DNA of 14,969 bases from an uncultured Oscillospiraceae bacterium (GCA_910584835.1 CAJUEG010000064.1:1-14969), one strand, 5' to 3'. Counted from the first letter of the stretch, positions 1 to 6,926 are shown. A program made the numbers and translations. Notes: a model not told the origin generated them from the letters alone.

Positions 1-118
1 TGTTGGACTTGCCCGAGCCGTTGGGCCCCACCACCGCCGTGATGTCCGAGCCGAACACCAGCACGGTCTTGTCCGGGAAGGACTTGAAGCCTTGAATTTC
101 CAGCGCTTTTAAATACAA
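1..118 (-). CDS. smc: Chromosome segregation ATPase SMC, N-terminal fragment (cut by window edge)
   Basis: This is the first 39 codons of SMC, the coiled-coil ATPase that compacts and segregates the chromosome with ScpA and ScpB. The gene runs off the left edge of the window. The product opens with the typical SMC start (YLKALEIQGFKSFPDKT) and reaches the Walker A P-loop GPNGSGKS at residues 31-38. I chose a TTG start (bases 116-118) because the SMC family begins exactly there. A GAGGTG Shine-Dalgarno on the minus strand (125-130) sits 6 nt upstream, and no in-frame ATG is nearby. A clear promoter lies about 95 bp upstream, so smc is probably not simply read through from lysC, whose terminator lies between them. 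Identity is near certain; the rest of the protein is outside the window. Confidence 0.93.
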   Translation of the reverse strand, partial: MYLKALEIQGFKSFPDKTVLVFGSDITAVVGPNGSGKSN

Positions 119-212
119 TGCCTGCACCTCATTATCCCGCGCCCGCCGCCCTGCAGACCCGGGGGCGCGGCCTTCTTCTTCCTGTTGCTCCGCATATGCT
201 CATAGATAGTCT

Positions 213-241
213 ATTTTATCATCATGTGCGCCGTATTGCAA
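213..241 (-). promoter_or_regulatory. Sigma-A-type promoter for smc
   Basis: On the minus strand, TTGCAA (236-241) is followed after exactly 17 nt by TAAAAT (213-218). Both boxes are close to the sigma-A consensus. The predicted transcript start near 206 gives smc a leader of roughly 85 nt. The rest of the 119-293 gap shows nothing else I can name. Confidence 0.65.
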
Positions 242-299
242 CAGTTTTCCCGCCGCGCCCATCCCTGTTTTTCCCCTGTCCGGGCGGCGCAAATTGGGC

Positions 300-332
300 A
301 AAAAGACAGGCCGGGCCCCAAGGCCCGGCCTG
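300..332 (-). terminator. Intrinsic terminator of the lysC transcript
   Basis: A perfect 11-bp GC-rich inverted repeat (307-317 with 322-332, 4-nt loop) lies 9 nt beyond the lysC stop. On the minus strand it is followed by TCTTTTTG, a short U-tract. This is the expected end of the regulator-hom-lysC transcription unit and insulates smc. Confidence 0.85.
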
Positions 333-341
333 CCGCGGCGC

Positions 342-830
342 TCACTGCGCGCCGTTGAACTCGTCGTAGAACCGGTCGTGGATGACCTGCACCGCCCGGT
401 CCGCGTCGCTGATGTGGACCAGCACCGACACCTTGATCTCGCTGGTGGAGATCATGTTGATGTTGATGCCCGCGTTGAACAGCGCCTCGAACATGGCGGC
501 GGCCACGCCGGGGTTGTTGATCATCCCCGCGCCCACAATGGACACCTTGGCGATGTTGTCCGACACGTCGATGTGGTCGAAGCGGATGCTGTCCCGGTTT
601 TCCTCCAGCAGGCGGCGGGCCAGCTCCATGTCCCCCTTGGCCACGGTGAAGCTGATGTCCTTGGTGTCGCTGCGGCCGATGGACTGGAGGATGATGTCCA
701 CGTTCACGTTGTTCCTGGCCAGCAGGGAGAAGATTTTAAAGGCGATGCCCGGGGTGTCCTCCAGGCCCACCAGGGCCAGTCGGGCCACGTTTTTGTCCTT
801 GGCAACGCCGCTGATGTGGGATTTTTCCAT
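342..830 (-). CDS. lysC: Probable aspartokinase beta subunit from an in-frame internal start in lysC
   Basis: Met247 of the aspartokinase (ATG at 828-830, minus strand) is preceded by AAGGAGGTT (840-848) with 9 nt between them, an almost ideal Shine-Dalgarno inside the coding sequence. Translation from there would give 162 residues holding only the two ACT domains. In Bacillus subtilis aspartokinase II, lysC is known to make a full-length alpha and a shorter in-frame beta chain (the ACT part) that binds the inhibitor. The same arrangement here is an inference from position and ribosome-binding site; production of the second chain is not proven. Confidence 0.6.
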   Translation of the reverse strand: MEKSHISGVAKDKNVARLALVGLEDTPGIAFKIFSLLARNNVNVDIILQSIGRSDTKDISFTVAKGDMELARRLLEENRDSIRFDHIDVSDNIAKVSIVGAGMINNPGVAAAMFEALFNAGININMISTSEIKVSVLVHISDADRAVQVIHDRFYDEFNGAQ

Positions 831-1568
831 GGTCTTGACAACCTCCTTCACTTTTGTACCCGGCTTGCGGTCAAAGCTGGAGAGCACCTCCAGCCTCACG
901 CCGTACCGCTTGGCCATCTCCACCGAGCGGTTGTGGAGCACCTGGGCCCCCAGCGTGGCCAGCTCCAGCATTTCGTCATAGGTGATCTCGTCCAGCTTGT
1001 GGGCGGAGGGCACCAGCCGGGGGTCGGCGGTGTACACGCCGTCCACGTCGGTGTAGATCTGGCACAAATCGGCGTTGAGGGCGGCGGCGATGGCCACAGC
1101 CGACGTGTCCGATCCCCCCCGGCCCAGGGTGGTGATGTCGTCGTACTTGTTGAGTCCCTGGAAGCCGGTGACGATGACGATGCGCCGCTTGTCCAGCTCC
1201 GCCCGGATGCGCTCCCCCTGCACCCGCTTGATACGGGCGTTGCCGTAGCCCGAGTTGGTTCGGAAGCCCGCCTGCCAGCCGGTGAGGGACACCACGGGGA
1301 AGCCCATGCTCTCAATGGCCATGGCGCACAGCGCGCAGGAGATCTGCTCGCCGGTGGACAGCAGCATGTCCAGCTCCCGCTTGGAGGCCGCGGGGTTGAT
1401 CTGGGCGGCCTTTTCAATCAGGTCGTCGGTGGTGTCCCCCTGAGCGGACAGCACCGCCACCACCCGGTTCCCCTTTTGATAAGTATCGGTGATAATGCGG
1501 GCCACGTTGCGGATCTTGTCCGCGTCCGCGACGGAGGACCCGCCGAATTTTTGTACGATCAATGCCAT
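342..1568 (-). CDS. lysC: Aspartate kinase (aspartokinase II type, alpha subunit)
   Basis: The enzyme phosphorylates L-aspartate with ATP to give 4-phospho-L-aspartate, the first step towards lysine, diaminopimelate, threonine and methionine. The 408-aa product starts with the KFGGSS motif (residues 7-12), carries TTLGRGGSDTSA (147-158) and YTDVDGVYTADPR (172-184) of the kinase domain, and ends in two ACT domains (about 264-330 and 342-403, each with an N/D-x-PG-x-A turn). The length matches the alpha subunit of Bacillus aspartokinase II. A minus-strand AGAGGA about 10 nt upstream supports the ATG start. It is the last gene of a block with homoserine dehydrogenase and an ACT/HTH regulator. 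The ACT pair implies feedback inhibition by an end-product amino acid; which one cannot be read from sequence. An internal start for a separate ACT-only subunit is listed separately. Confidence 0.96.
   Translation of the reverse strand: MALIVQKFGGSSVADADKIRNVARIITDTYQKGNRVVAVLSAQGDTTDDLIEKAAQINPAASKRELDMLLSTGEQISCALCAMAIESMGFPVVSLTGWQAGFRTNSGYGNARIKRVQGERIRAELDKRRIVIVTGFQGLNKYDDITTLGRGGSDTSAVAIAAALNADLCQIYTDVDGVYTADPRLVPSAHKLDEITYDEMLELATLGAQVLHNRSVEMAKRYGVRLEVLSSFDRKPGTKVKEVVKTMEKSHISGVAKDKNVARLALVGLEDTPGIAFKIFSLLARNNVNVDIILQSIGRSDTKDISFTVAKGDMELARRLLEENRDSIRFDHIDVSDNIAKVSIVGAGMINNPGVAAAMFEALFNAGININMISTSEIKVSVLVHISDADRAVQVIHDRFYDEFNGAQ
828..848 (-). promoter_or_regulatory. Internal Shine-Dalgarno and start codon within lysC
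   Basis: The minus strand reads AAGGAGGTT, 9 nt, ATG. The anti-SD match is stronger than that of the main lysC start (AGAGGA). It encodes Lys-Glu-Val-Val, which could also be constrained by the protein, but the spacing to an in-frame ATG at the kinase/ACT border argues for a real initiation site. Confidence 0.6.
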
Positions 1569-1606
1569 AAGTTCTTCATCCTCTCATGGAGTTTCCATGC
1601 CGTTTG

Positions 1607-1635
1607 GGAGTGCCGGGCCCGGGACCCGGCACTCC
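1607..1635. other. Strong GC-rich hairpin in the lysC leader
   Basis: An 11-bp perfect inverted repeat (1607-1617 with 1625-1635) around a 7-nt loop lies 38 nt upstream of the lysC start codon. On the minus strand (the sense of lysC) no U-tract follows. On the plus strand it is followed by ATTTTAT, so it could weakly terminate plus-strand transcripts. In hom-lysC mRNA it may act as a stability or processing element. I see no lysine riboswitch core around it. Confidence 0.45.
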
Positions 1636-1660
1636 ATTTTATGCGGCGGCGCCGCGCCGC

Positions 1661-1957
1661 GCGCTGCTCACCACGGCTCCGCGCTTCTGCATTGTCACGC
1701 TTCGCCTGTTCGCCACGCGCGGCTTCACTCCGTCTCAAGCAAAACCCAGTCCCACTCCCGGGGCCTTGGGCTTTTGCTTTCGCTCCGTTCCATCCGCGCT
1801 GCTCACCACGGCTCCGCGCTTCTGCATTGTCACGCTTCGCCTGTTCGCCACGCGCGGCTTCACTCCGTCTCAAGCAAAACCCAGTCCCACTCCCGGGGCC
1901 TTGGGCTTTTGCTTTCGCTTCGTTCCATCCGCGCTGCTCACCACGGCGCCGCGCTTC
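1661..1957. repeat. 135-bp tandem repeat, two full copies plus a partial third, between hom and lysC
   Basis: Copy 1 is 1661-1795, copy 2 is 1796-1930, and a partial copy 3 runs from 1931 to about 1957, where hom ends. Copies 1 and 2 differ at one position I can see (CTCC versus CTTC near 1784/1919). Each unit holds an imperfect palindrome with an A-rich left arm and a T-rich right arm (1737-1779 and 1872-1914: AAGCAAAA-CCCA pairing with TGGG-C-TTTTGCTT). Each also carries a GC-rich module (1698-1717 and 1833-1852) that matches a module at 7411-7430 in 17 of 20 positions. Together with the hairpin at 1607-1635 it fills the 392-bp gap between hom and lysC. No convincing gene lies here. Confidence 0.9.
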
Positions 1958-1960
1958 CTG

Positions 1961-3175
1961 TCAATCCAGCACCCGCAGCGCGCTGCGCAGGTTCAGCCCC
2001 GCCAGCCTTTCCTCCATCTGACCCCGGGTGAGCTCCTCCTCGGTGAGGCAGGCGGCCTCGCCGCCGCCGCTCTCCCGCCGGGCCAGCAGCTTGCAGCCCG
2101 GCAGCCTGGCCCGCAGCTCATCCGCGGCCGCCTCCGCCCGGACGTACCAGCGGCTTTTGAGCCCATCCGTGCCGCAGGCGGCGTCCGGCCCGCCCGGCTC
2201 CCAGCTGAGCGCTTTGCGGTGGCCCATGTTCCGGGCCACGTCGATGACGTCGGCCACCACGGCGGAGGCGGTGGGCAGCTTGCCCGCCCCCCGGCCATAG
2301 AACATCACGTCGCCGATAGCGTCCCCCCGGACGGAGATGGCGTTGAACACGTCCTCCACCCCGGCCAGCGGGTCGGACTGGTCCACCAGATGGGGGGCCA
2401 CATAGGCGCACACCCGGCCGTCCTCCCCCCGGATGGCCCGGCCCAGCAGCTTGATTTTCTTGCCCGCGCTCTCGGCGTAGTCCACGTCCGCCAGGGTGAC
2501 GCCGGTGATCCCCTGGGTGGGCACCTGATCCGGGCTGATGTGCCGCCCGAAGGCGATGTCCGCCAGGATGCAGATCTTCCGGCAGGCGTCGTGGCCGTCC
2601 ACGTCGGCGGAGGGGTCCCGCTCGGCGTAGCCCTTCTCCTGGGCCTCCGCCAGCGCGGCGTCAAAGGTCAGCCCCGCCCGGATCATCCGGGTGAGGATAT
2701 AGTTGGTGGTGCCGTTGAGTATCCCGTAGATCTCCAGGATCTCGTTGGCGGCCAGGCACTGGGAGAGAGGCCGGATGATGGGGATGCCGCCCCCCACGCT
2801 GGCCTCAAAGAGATAGCACACGCCCTTCTCCCGGGCCAGCTGGGTGAGCTCGTAGCCGCAGGTGGCCACCAGCTCCTTGTTGGAGGTGACCACGCTCTTG
2901 CCCGCCTCCAGCGCCCTCCTGGTGAACTCCAGGGCGATGGACGCCCCGCCGATGGTCTCCACCACAATGTCTACCTCGGGGTCGCTCTCAATGACCGCGA
3001 AGTCCTTCACAAAGCGGTCCGCAAAGGGGCTGTCCGGGAAATCCCGCACATCCAGAATATACTTCAGCCGGATCAGCCCGCCCGCCTTGCGCTCAATGCT
3101 GCCCTCGTGCCCGGTGAGCACCTCGGCCACGCCGGAACCCACGGTGCCGAAGCCTAAAATCGCCACATTTACCAT
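1961..3175 (-). CDS. hom: Homoserine dehydrogenase
   Basis: The enzyme reduces L-aspartate 4-semialdehyde to L-homoserine with NAD(P)H, committing flux to threonine and methionine. The 404-aa protein shows the Rossmann nucleotide-binding loop GFGTVGSG (residues 8-15), TSNK with a conserved lysine (K100), FEASVGGGIPII (123-134), GILNGTTNYI (151-160) and the substrate-site signature DPSADVDGHDACRK (187-200, K200). The C-terminal 60 residues resemble a worn ACT-like domain but lack the usual D-x-PG-x-L/A turn, so allosteric control may be weak or altered. The ATG start has AAAGGA about 11 nt upstream. It lies between the ACT/HTH regulator gene (141-bp gap) and lysC (392-bp repeat-filled gap), all in one direction. 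Its stop codon abuts the partial third copy of the repeat. Confidence 0.95.
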   Translation of the reverse strand: MVNVAILGFGTVGSGVAEVLTGHEGSIERKAGGLIRLKYILDVRDFPDSPFADRFVKDFAVIESDPEVDIVVETIGGASIALEFTRRALEAGKSVVTSNKELVATCGYELTQLAREKGVCYLFEASVGGGIPIIRPLSQCLAANEILEIYGILNGTTNYILTRMIRAGLTFDAALAEAQEKGYAERDPSADVDGHDACRKICILADIAFGRHISPDQVPTQGITGVTLADVDYAESAGKKIKLLGRAIRGEDGRVCAYVAPHLVDQSDPLAGVEDVFNAISVRGDAIGDVMFYGRGAGKLPTASAVVADVIDVARNMGHRKALSWEPGGPDAACGTDGLKSRWYVRAEAAADELRARLPGCKLLARRESGGGEAACLTEEELTRGQMEERLAGLNLRSALRVLD

Positions 3176-3316
3176 TTGCTTGTCATTCCTTTACAATTCT
3201 TGTCCGGCACAGTGTCCCGGCAGGCACACTGTCCGCGGCCGGGGAGAAGCTGCCGCCCATGGCTCTGCCCGCCAGCGGGCTTCACGCCCGGTTAGTCTCT
3301 CCCAAGAAAAAGCATT

Positions 3317-3760
3317 TCAGCCTGCCGGCACCTCGCAGCGGATCACCTCGGGCCGGGTACGCAGCTCCTCCAGCAGCTCCTCCAGCCCGGCGGACAGCCC
3401 GCTGGTCTCCAGCCCCACCGTCACCGCCGCCGCGCCCCCGCCGGGGATGGCCTGGTTGATGGTGAGCACATTGCCCCCCCTGTCCGCCAGCAGGTTGAGC
3501 ACCGAGGACAGCGCCCCCGGCTGGTTGCGCAGCAGAATCTGGATGGTGACGATCCGGCCCTGCACCATGTCCTGAAAGGGCCGGATGGCGTCCTTGTACT
3601 TATAAAACGCGCTCCGGCTCACCCCGCAGCGCCGGGCGGCGGCGTTCACCGTCCGCTCCTCCCCGGTCTCCAGCAGCCGCTTGGCCTGGGCCACCTTCAA
3701 ATAGATCTCCGGCAGCACAGTGGATTCCACAATGAAATATTTGGGGGCCGCCCCTTCCAT
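3317..3760 (-). CDS. UPF0735-type ACT domain protein with helix-turn-helix (ThrR/PheB-like regulator)
   Basis: This 147-aa protein matches the size and layout of the UPF0735 family: a short N-terminal strand region (KYFIVESTVLPEIYLK), a helix-turn-helix at about 36-58 (TVNAAARRCGVSRSAFYKYKD) and an ACT domain at about 70-145 with the NQPGALSSVLN turn. The Bacillus homologue, long called PheB and, as I recall, renamed ThrR, represses threonine biosynthesis genes. Location directly upstream of hom fits a threonine-sensing repressor of this block; this is inferred. The frame stays open 51 codons further upstream, but I start at the ATG at 3758-3760 because AGGAGG sits 10 nt before it, the family begins there, and the upstream part overlaps a good promoter. 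Confidence 0.85.
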   Translation of the reverse strand: MEGAAPKYFIVESTVLPEIYLKVAQAKRLLETGEERTVNAAARRCGVSRSAFYKYKDAIRPFQDMVQGRIVTIQILLRNQPGALSSVLNLLADRGGNVLTINQAIPGGGAAAVTVGLETSGLSAGLEELLEELRTRPEVIRCEVPAG

Positions 3761-3824
3761 GCCCTCTTCGCCTCCTGTCTGAGACGCCGGAGCCTTCGCC
3801 CGAGCTGTCTTTGTGTCACGGTCT

Positions 3825-3853
3825 ATTGTACCACAGCTGCGGACAGACTGCAA
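3825..3853 (-). promoter_or_regulatory. Sigma-A-type promoter for the regulator-hom-lysC block
   Basis: On the minus strand TTGCAG (3848-3853), 17 nt, TACAAT (3825-3830). The predicted start near 3818 gives a leader of about 58 nt. The -10 box is flanked by an inverted repeat AGCTGT/ACAGCT (3803-3808 and 3833-3838) that could be an operator for the HTH protein encoded just downstream; that role is a guess. Confidence 0.7.
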
Positions 3854-3941
3854 TTGCCGGCCTGACAGCTTTTTCACCAAACCTGCTCCCCCGCCGCCGC
3901 CGTTCTTCGGCACAATGGCTCATTTTCCGCCTTTCAGACGC

Positions 3942-3978
3942 AAAACGCCGCCCGGCGCTGCGCGCCGGGCGGTGTTTT
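3942..3978 (-). terminator. Strong, possibly bidirectional terminator after the class A PBP gene
   Basis: A 13-bp stem (3946-3958 with 3962-3974, one G-U pair, 3-nt loop) flanked by AAAA (3942-3945) and a T-run (3975-3979) starts 4 nt beyond the PBP stop codon. On the minus strand it ends in TTTTG and would stop the PBP transcript. On the plus strand TTTTTG follows, so it could work both ways. Confidence 0.85.
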
Positions 3979-3982
3979 TGCT

Positions 3983-6808
3983 TCATCCGTCCGCCGGGAT
4001 ATAGGGGATATCCGGATAGGGATTCTGGCTGGGTTCATCGGTGGGATAGGGGTCGTAGAAGGGCGGGGTCTCCACCGGGTCGCTCACCTCCGGCGTCGGG
4101 GTGGACGGGAACAGCCATCCCCACGGGTCGTCCGAGGGCTGCACATAGGGGTCGTCCGAAGGCTGCGCGAAGGGATCGTCCGAGGGGATCGGCTCGTCCG
4201 AGGGGACGGGCTCGCTGGTGTGGACGTCGCAGTACCTGCCCTCTTCCCCCAAATACTCATACCAGCCCACCAGGGCGTCGGAGTCCCCCACGTGGGTGGA
4301 CCCCACCTGCTCCCGCTGGAAATTCACCATATACACCGTCCGAACGCTCTCCTCCGGGCAGAACTCCCCGGCCAGGTGATAGCGTCCGGTGGGCTCCCCT
4401 TTGGCGTTGTTCACCGGGCTGTCCATGCACACCTTCACCGGCACATGGCACTGGCAGTGCTCCTTGGGCGCGTCCTCGGCGAACAGCCGGAAGGACTGCA
4501 CCCGGCTGCCCCGCACGTCCTCCGTGCACTCGGGCAGGGACAGCTTGCCGCAGTCCCTGCAGATGTTGTAGGAATTCAGGGTGCCGGGCACCTCGAACGC
4601 CGCATTCTCCTTCCCCTCGTGGAGGATGGACATCACCTTCTGCCACATGGACACCGACGGGTTATAATAATTGCGGTTGATGACCTCGCTGTTGGGATAG
4701 CCGGTCCACACCGCCCCGGTATAGTAGGAGGTATAGCCGCAGAACCAGTAGTCAAAGGTGTCGTTGGTGGTGCCCGTCTTGCCCGCCACGGTCTGGCCGG
4801 AGATGCGGGCGTTGTAGCCGGTTCCGGAGGTGACGGCGTTGGACAGCATGGAGTTCATATAATAGGCGGTGGTGGCCTTGATGGGCCAGGTGGGCTCCGG
4901 GCTGTTGTTCACAATCACCTGGCCGCCGCTGTCCTTGATCTCCAGCACGGTGGTGGCCTTGGTGAACTGGCCGCCCCGGGGGAAGGTGGCGAAGGCCGCC
5001 GCCATCTCAAAGGTGGACACGCCCTTGGTCAGACCGCCCATGGCCAGGGGGCTGCGGTCGATGTCCGAGCTCACCTGTCCGTTGCTGTTCTCAAAATAGG
5101 GCACCATGGAGGTGATGCCGTAGCGGTTGACCATGAAATCATAGGACGCCTGGGGGGTGACCTGCTCCAGCACCCGCACCGCCACCGTGTTCAGCGACTG
5201 GGTGATGCCGTGCAGCACCGTGGTCAGCCCGCCGTAGGTGGGCGTGACGTTGACGGGCCAGGGCTTGCCGTTGAGCTCCTGGGGGCTGTCGTCAATGACG
5301 GTGGCGGGGGTGATCAGCCCCATCTCGATGGCCGGGGAGTAGACGGACAGGGGCTTGATGGACGAGCCGGGCTGCCGCTTGGTGTCCACCGGGGTGTTCC
5401 AGCCCCGGTTGACCGTCTTTTCCTCCGTGCTGCCCATGGCCACCACCAGGCCGGTGGAGTTGTCCACCACCGAGATGGCGGAGATCAGCCGCTGGCCGGT
5501 CCTGGAGGACACCTGGTCCAGGTTTTCCCGGTTGTTGAACACGGTGTCCACCGCCGCCTGAACCTCCGGGTCATAGGCGCAGATGATGCTCAGCCCGCCG
5601 CTGAACACCCGCTGCCTGCACGCGTCCTCGCCCAGGCCGGTCTTGTCCTGCAGCAGCTGGACCGACTCCTTGATGACCTGCTCCACATACCAGGTGTACA
5701 CCGTGGACGGCTTTTTCTCCTCCCCTTGATTCGGGCCGTCCTCGTCCCCCGGCTGGCTCTGCAGGTCCCGCTTGAACACCAGCGGCTGGGCGATGGCGGC
5801 GTCCCGCTCCGCCTCGGTGATATAGGGCGCGGGCCGGGCCGGGTCCTCCTTAGCCATCTCCTTTAAAATGTTTTCCTGCCGGGCCTTGTTGAACTCCCGG
5901 TTGGTCCACACCGAGCCGCTGTCATAGGAGTTTTCCGCCCCGCAGTACTCGCACACCTCGTCCTTGGTCAGGGAGTAGAGCTTGCACTCCGGGTTCTGGC
6001 ACTGGTAGCGCACCACGTCCACCGTGCCGTAGGGCGCGTACAGGGACGGGTTGTTGGTGATGCCCGCCAGGCTGGCGCACTCGGCCAGGTTCAGCTCCCA
6101 CACGTTCTTGCCGAAGTAGTACTGGGCCGCGGCCTGGACGCCGTAGCATTTGTTGCCCATATAGATGCGGTTGAAATAGACGGTGAGGATTTCCTCTTTT
6201 TTATAGTTGTTTTCCAGCTCCAGGGCGGTAAAAATCTCCAGGATTTTCCGGGTGACGGTGACGTCGTCGTACTCGGTGAGGTTTTTGATGAGCTGCTGGT
6301 CGATGGTGGAGCCGCCCTGGATGTTGCCGCCGGTGAACATGCGCAAAAGGCCGGAGGCGGTGCGCCGCCAGTCCACCCCCTGGTGGTTCCAGAAGCGCTT
6401 GTCCTCAATGGCCACAAAGGCGTTGATAAGGTCCTGCGGGATGTCCTTGTACTCTATGATTTCCCGGTTTTCATTGCCCGACAGGGTTTGCAGCTCCACC
6501 AGCTGGCCGGTGTTCTTGTCCTGGTAGTAAATCACCGAGTTTTCGTCCATAGTGTAGTCGGACAGGTCCAGGTACGTCCTGGGCATCACCGCCGTTTTCA
6601 CGTAGACGGCGGCGAAGCATGCCATAAAGCAGCCGGTGACGACGCCCACCAGCAGCAGGGTGCCGATGGCCTGGAAAAAGCGGATGATAATAGTCAGCCA
6701 AATGGGGCGCCGGCGGCGCTTGCGGCCCCTGGACCGGGTCGGCTGGCGCTGGGCGCCCGGCTGGGCTTCCCTGCGCTCCGGGGATTGGTTATGGTTGGTT
6801 TCCGGCAT
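3983..6808 (-). CDS. Class A penicillin-binding protein (bifunctional glycosyltransferase/transpeptidase, PBP1A type)
   Basis: This 941-aa membrane enzyme polymerises lipid II into glycan strands and cross-links the peptides. A basic cytoplasmic tail (RSRGRKRRRRP, about 26-35) precedes one transmembrane segment (about 36-72). The glycosyltransferase domain (about 85-260) has EDKRFWNHQGVD (Glu135 catalytic), GGSTIDQQLIKN and EILTVYFNRIYMG. The transpeptidase domain (about 440-730) has SSIK (nucleophile Ser482, Lys485), SLN (538-540) and KTGT (677-680). Two cysteine-rich parts are odd: CX4C-X10-CX2C at 270-289, between the two domains, and about seven cysteines from 750 to 816. The tail (867-941) is Pro/Asp-rich with tandem SDDP repeats. 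ATG start with GGAGGG 8 nt upstream. Monocistronic, with its own promoter and terminator. The subclass is certain; the individual gene name is not assigned. Confidence 0.95.
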   Translation of the reverse strand: MPETNHNQSPERREAQPGAQRQPTRSRGRKRRRRPIWLTIIIRFFQAIGTLLLVGVVTGCFMACFAAVYVKTAVMPRTYLDLSDYTMDENSVIYYQDKNTGQLVELQTLSGNENREIIEYKDIPQDLINAFVAIEDKRFWNHQGVDWRRTASGLLRMFTGGNIQGGSTIDQQLIKNLTEYDDVTVTRKILEIFTALELENNYKKEEILTVYFNRIYMGNKCYGVQAAAQYYFGKNVWELNLAECASLAGITNNPSLYAPYGTVDVVRYQCQNPECKLYSLTKDEVCEYCGAENSYDSGSVWTNREFNKARQENILKEMAKEDPARPAPYITEAERDAAIAQPLVFKRDLQSQPGDEDGPNQGEEKKPSTVYTWYVEQVIKESVQLLQDKTGLGEDACRQRVFSGGLSIICAYDPEVQAAVDTVFNNRENLDQVSSRTGQRLISAISVVDNSTGLVVAMGSTEEKTVNRGWNTPVDTKRQPGSSIKPLSVYSPAIEMGLITPATVIDDSPQELNGKPWPVNVTPTYGGLTTVLHGITQSLNTVAVRVLEQVTPQASYDFMVNRYGITSMVPYFENSNGQVSSDIDRSPLAMGGLTKGVSTFEMAAAFATFPRGGQFTKATTVLEIKDSGGQVIVNNSPEPTWPIKATTAYYMNSMLSNAVTSGTGYNARISGQTVAGKTGTTNDTFDYWFCGYTSYYTGAVWTGYPNSEVINRNYYNPSVSMWQKVMSILHEGKENAAFEVPGTLNSYNICRDCGKLSLPECTEDVRGSRVQSFRLFAEDAPKEHCQCHVPVKVCMDSPVNNAKGEPTGRYHLAGEFCPEESVRTVYMVNFQREQVGSTHVGDSDALVGWYEYLGEEGRYCDVHTSEPVPSDEPIPSDDPFAQPSDDPYVQPSDDPWGWLFPSTPTPEVSDPVETPPFYDPYPTDEPSQNPYPDIPYIPADG
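4128..4205 (-). repeat. Degenerate 24-bp repeats encoding an SDDP-rich tail of the PBP
   Basis: TCGTCCGA recurs at 4128, 4152, 4176 and 4194 with steps of 24, 24 and 18 bp. In the PBP this encodes an array of SDEP/SDDP units (about residues 870-897), 8 residues each for two units and 6 for one. Steps are multiples of three, so length change would keep the frame. It probably forms an extended, acidic, wall-spanning tail. Confidence 0.8.
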
Positions 6809-6897
6809 ATTGAGATCCCTCCGATGTATTCAGGCCGCCCCTGCGGGAACGGCGCGGGTCCCTCTCTCCCGGGGCGCTGCGCCCCGTATGTTGGTGT

Positions 6898-6926
6898 ATT
6901 ATACCACGCCGGACGCAATTTGTCCA
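6898..6926 (-). promoter_or_regulatory. Sigma-A-type promoter for the class A PBP gene
   Basis: On the minus strand TGGACA (6921-6926), 17 nt, TATAAT (6898-6903), a near-consensus promoter. The leader of about 85 nt includes a short GC hairpin (6871-6885, GGGGCGC/GCGCCCC type). It is divergent from the DUF1292 promoter, with 67 bp between the two -35 boxes. Confidence 0.78.

Noticed and set aside
1559..1873. Repetitive 104-aa peptide on the minus strand within the 135-bp repeats
   Set aside because: The repeat period of 135 is a multiple of three, so it leaves frames open by itself; no ribosome-binding site or family match.
1569..1960. Lysine riboswitch or T-box upstream of lysC
   Set aside because: I found none of the conserved core elements; the gap is filled by a simple hairpin and tandem repeats.
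294..2021. Long plus-strand open frame of over 500 codons across lysC and the repeats
   Set aside because: It is antisense to lysC, has low-complexity Val/His/Gly-rich composition typical of the reverse frame of a GC-rich gene, and has no family resemblance.
3176..3316. Terminator or leader between the regulator gene and hom
   Set aside because: A 7-bp stem with a 10-nt loop (3209-3215 with 3226-3232) and a 5-bp stem (3267-3280) are present, but no U-tract or known leader motif follows; nothing to call.
3761..3913. N-terminal extension of the ACT/HTH regulator to an upstream ATG
   Set aside because: The extension is low complexity, covers the promoter, and the family starts at the ATG at 3760, which has a good AGGAGG site.
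4220..5866. 548-codon plus-strand frame inside the PBP gene
   Set aside because: It is antisense to an unmistakable class A PBP, with shadow-type composition and no Shine-Dalgarno that would argue for use.
6871..6885. Terminator in the PBP leader
   Set aside because: Short GC palindrome with no T-tract on either strand; likely just a leader hairpin.
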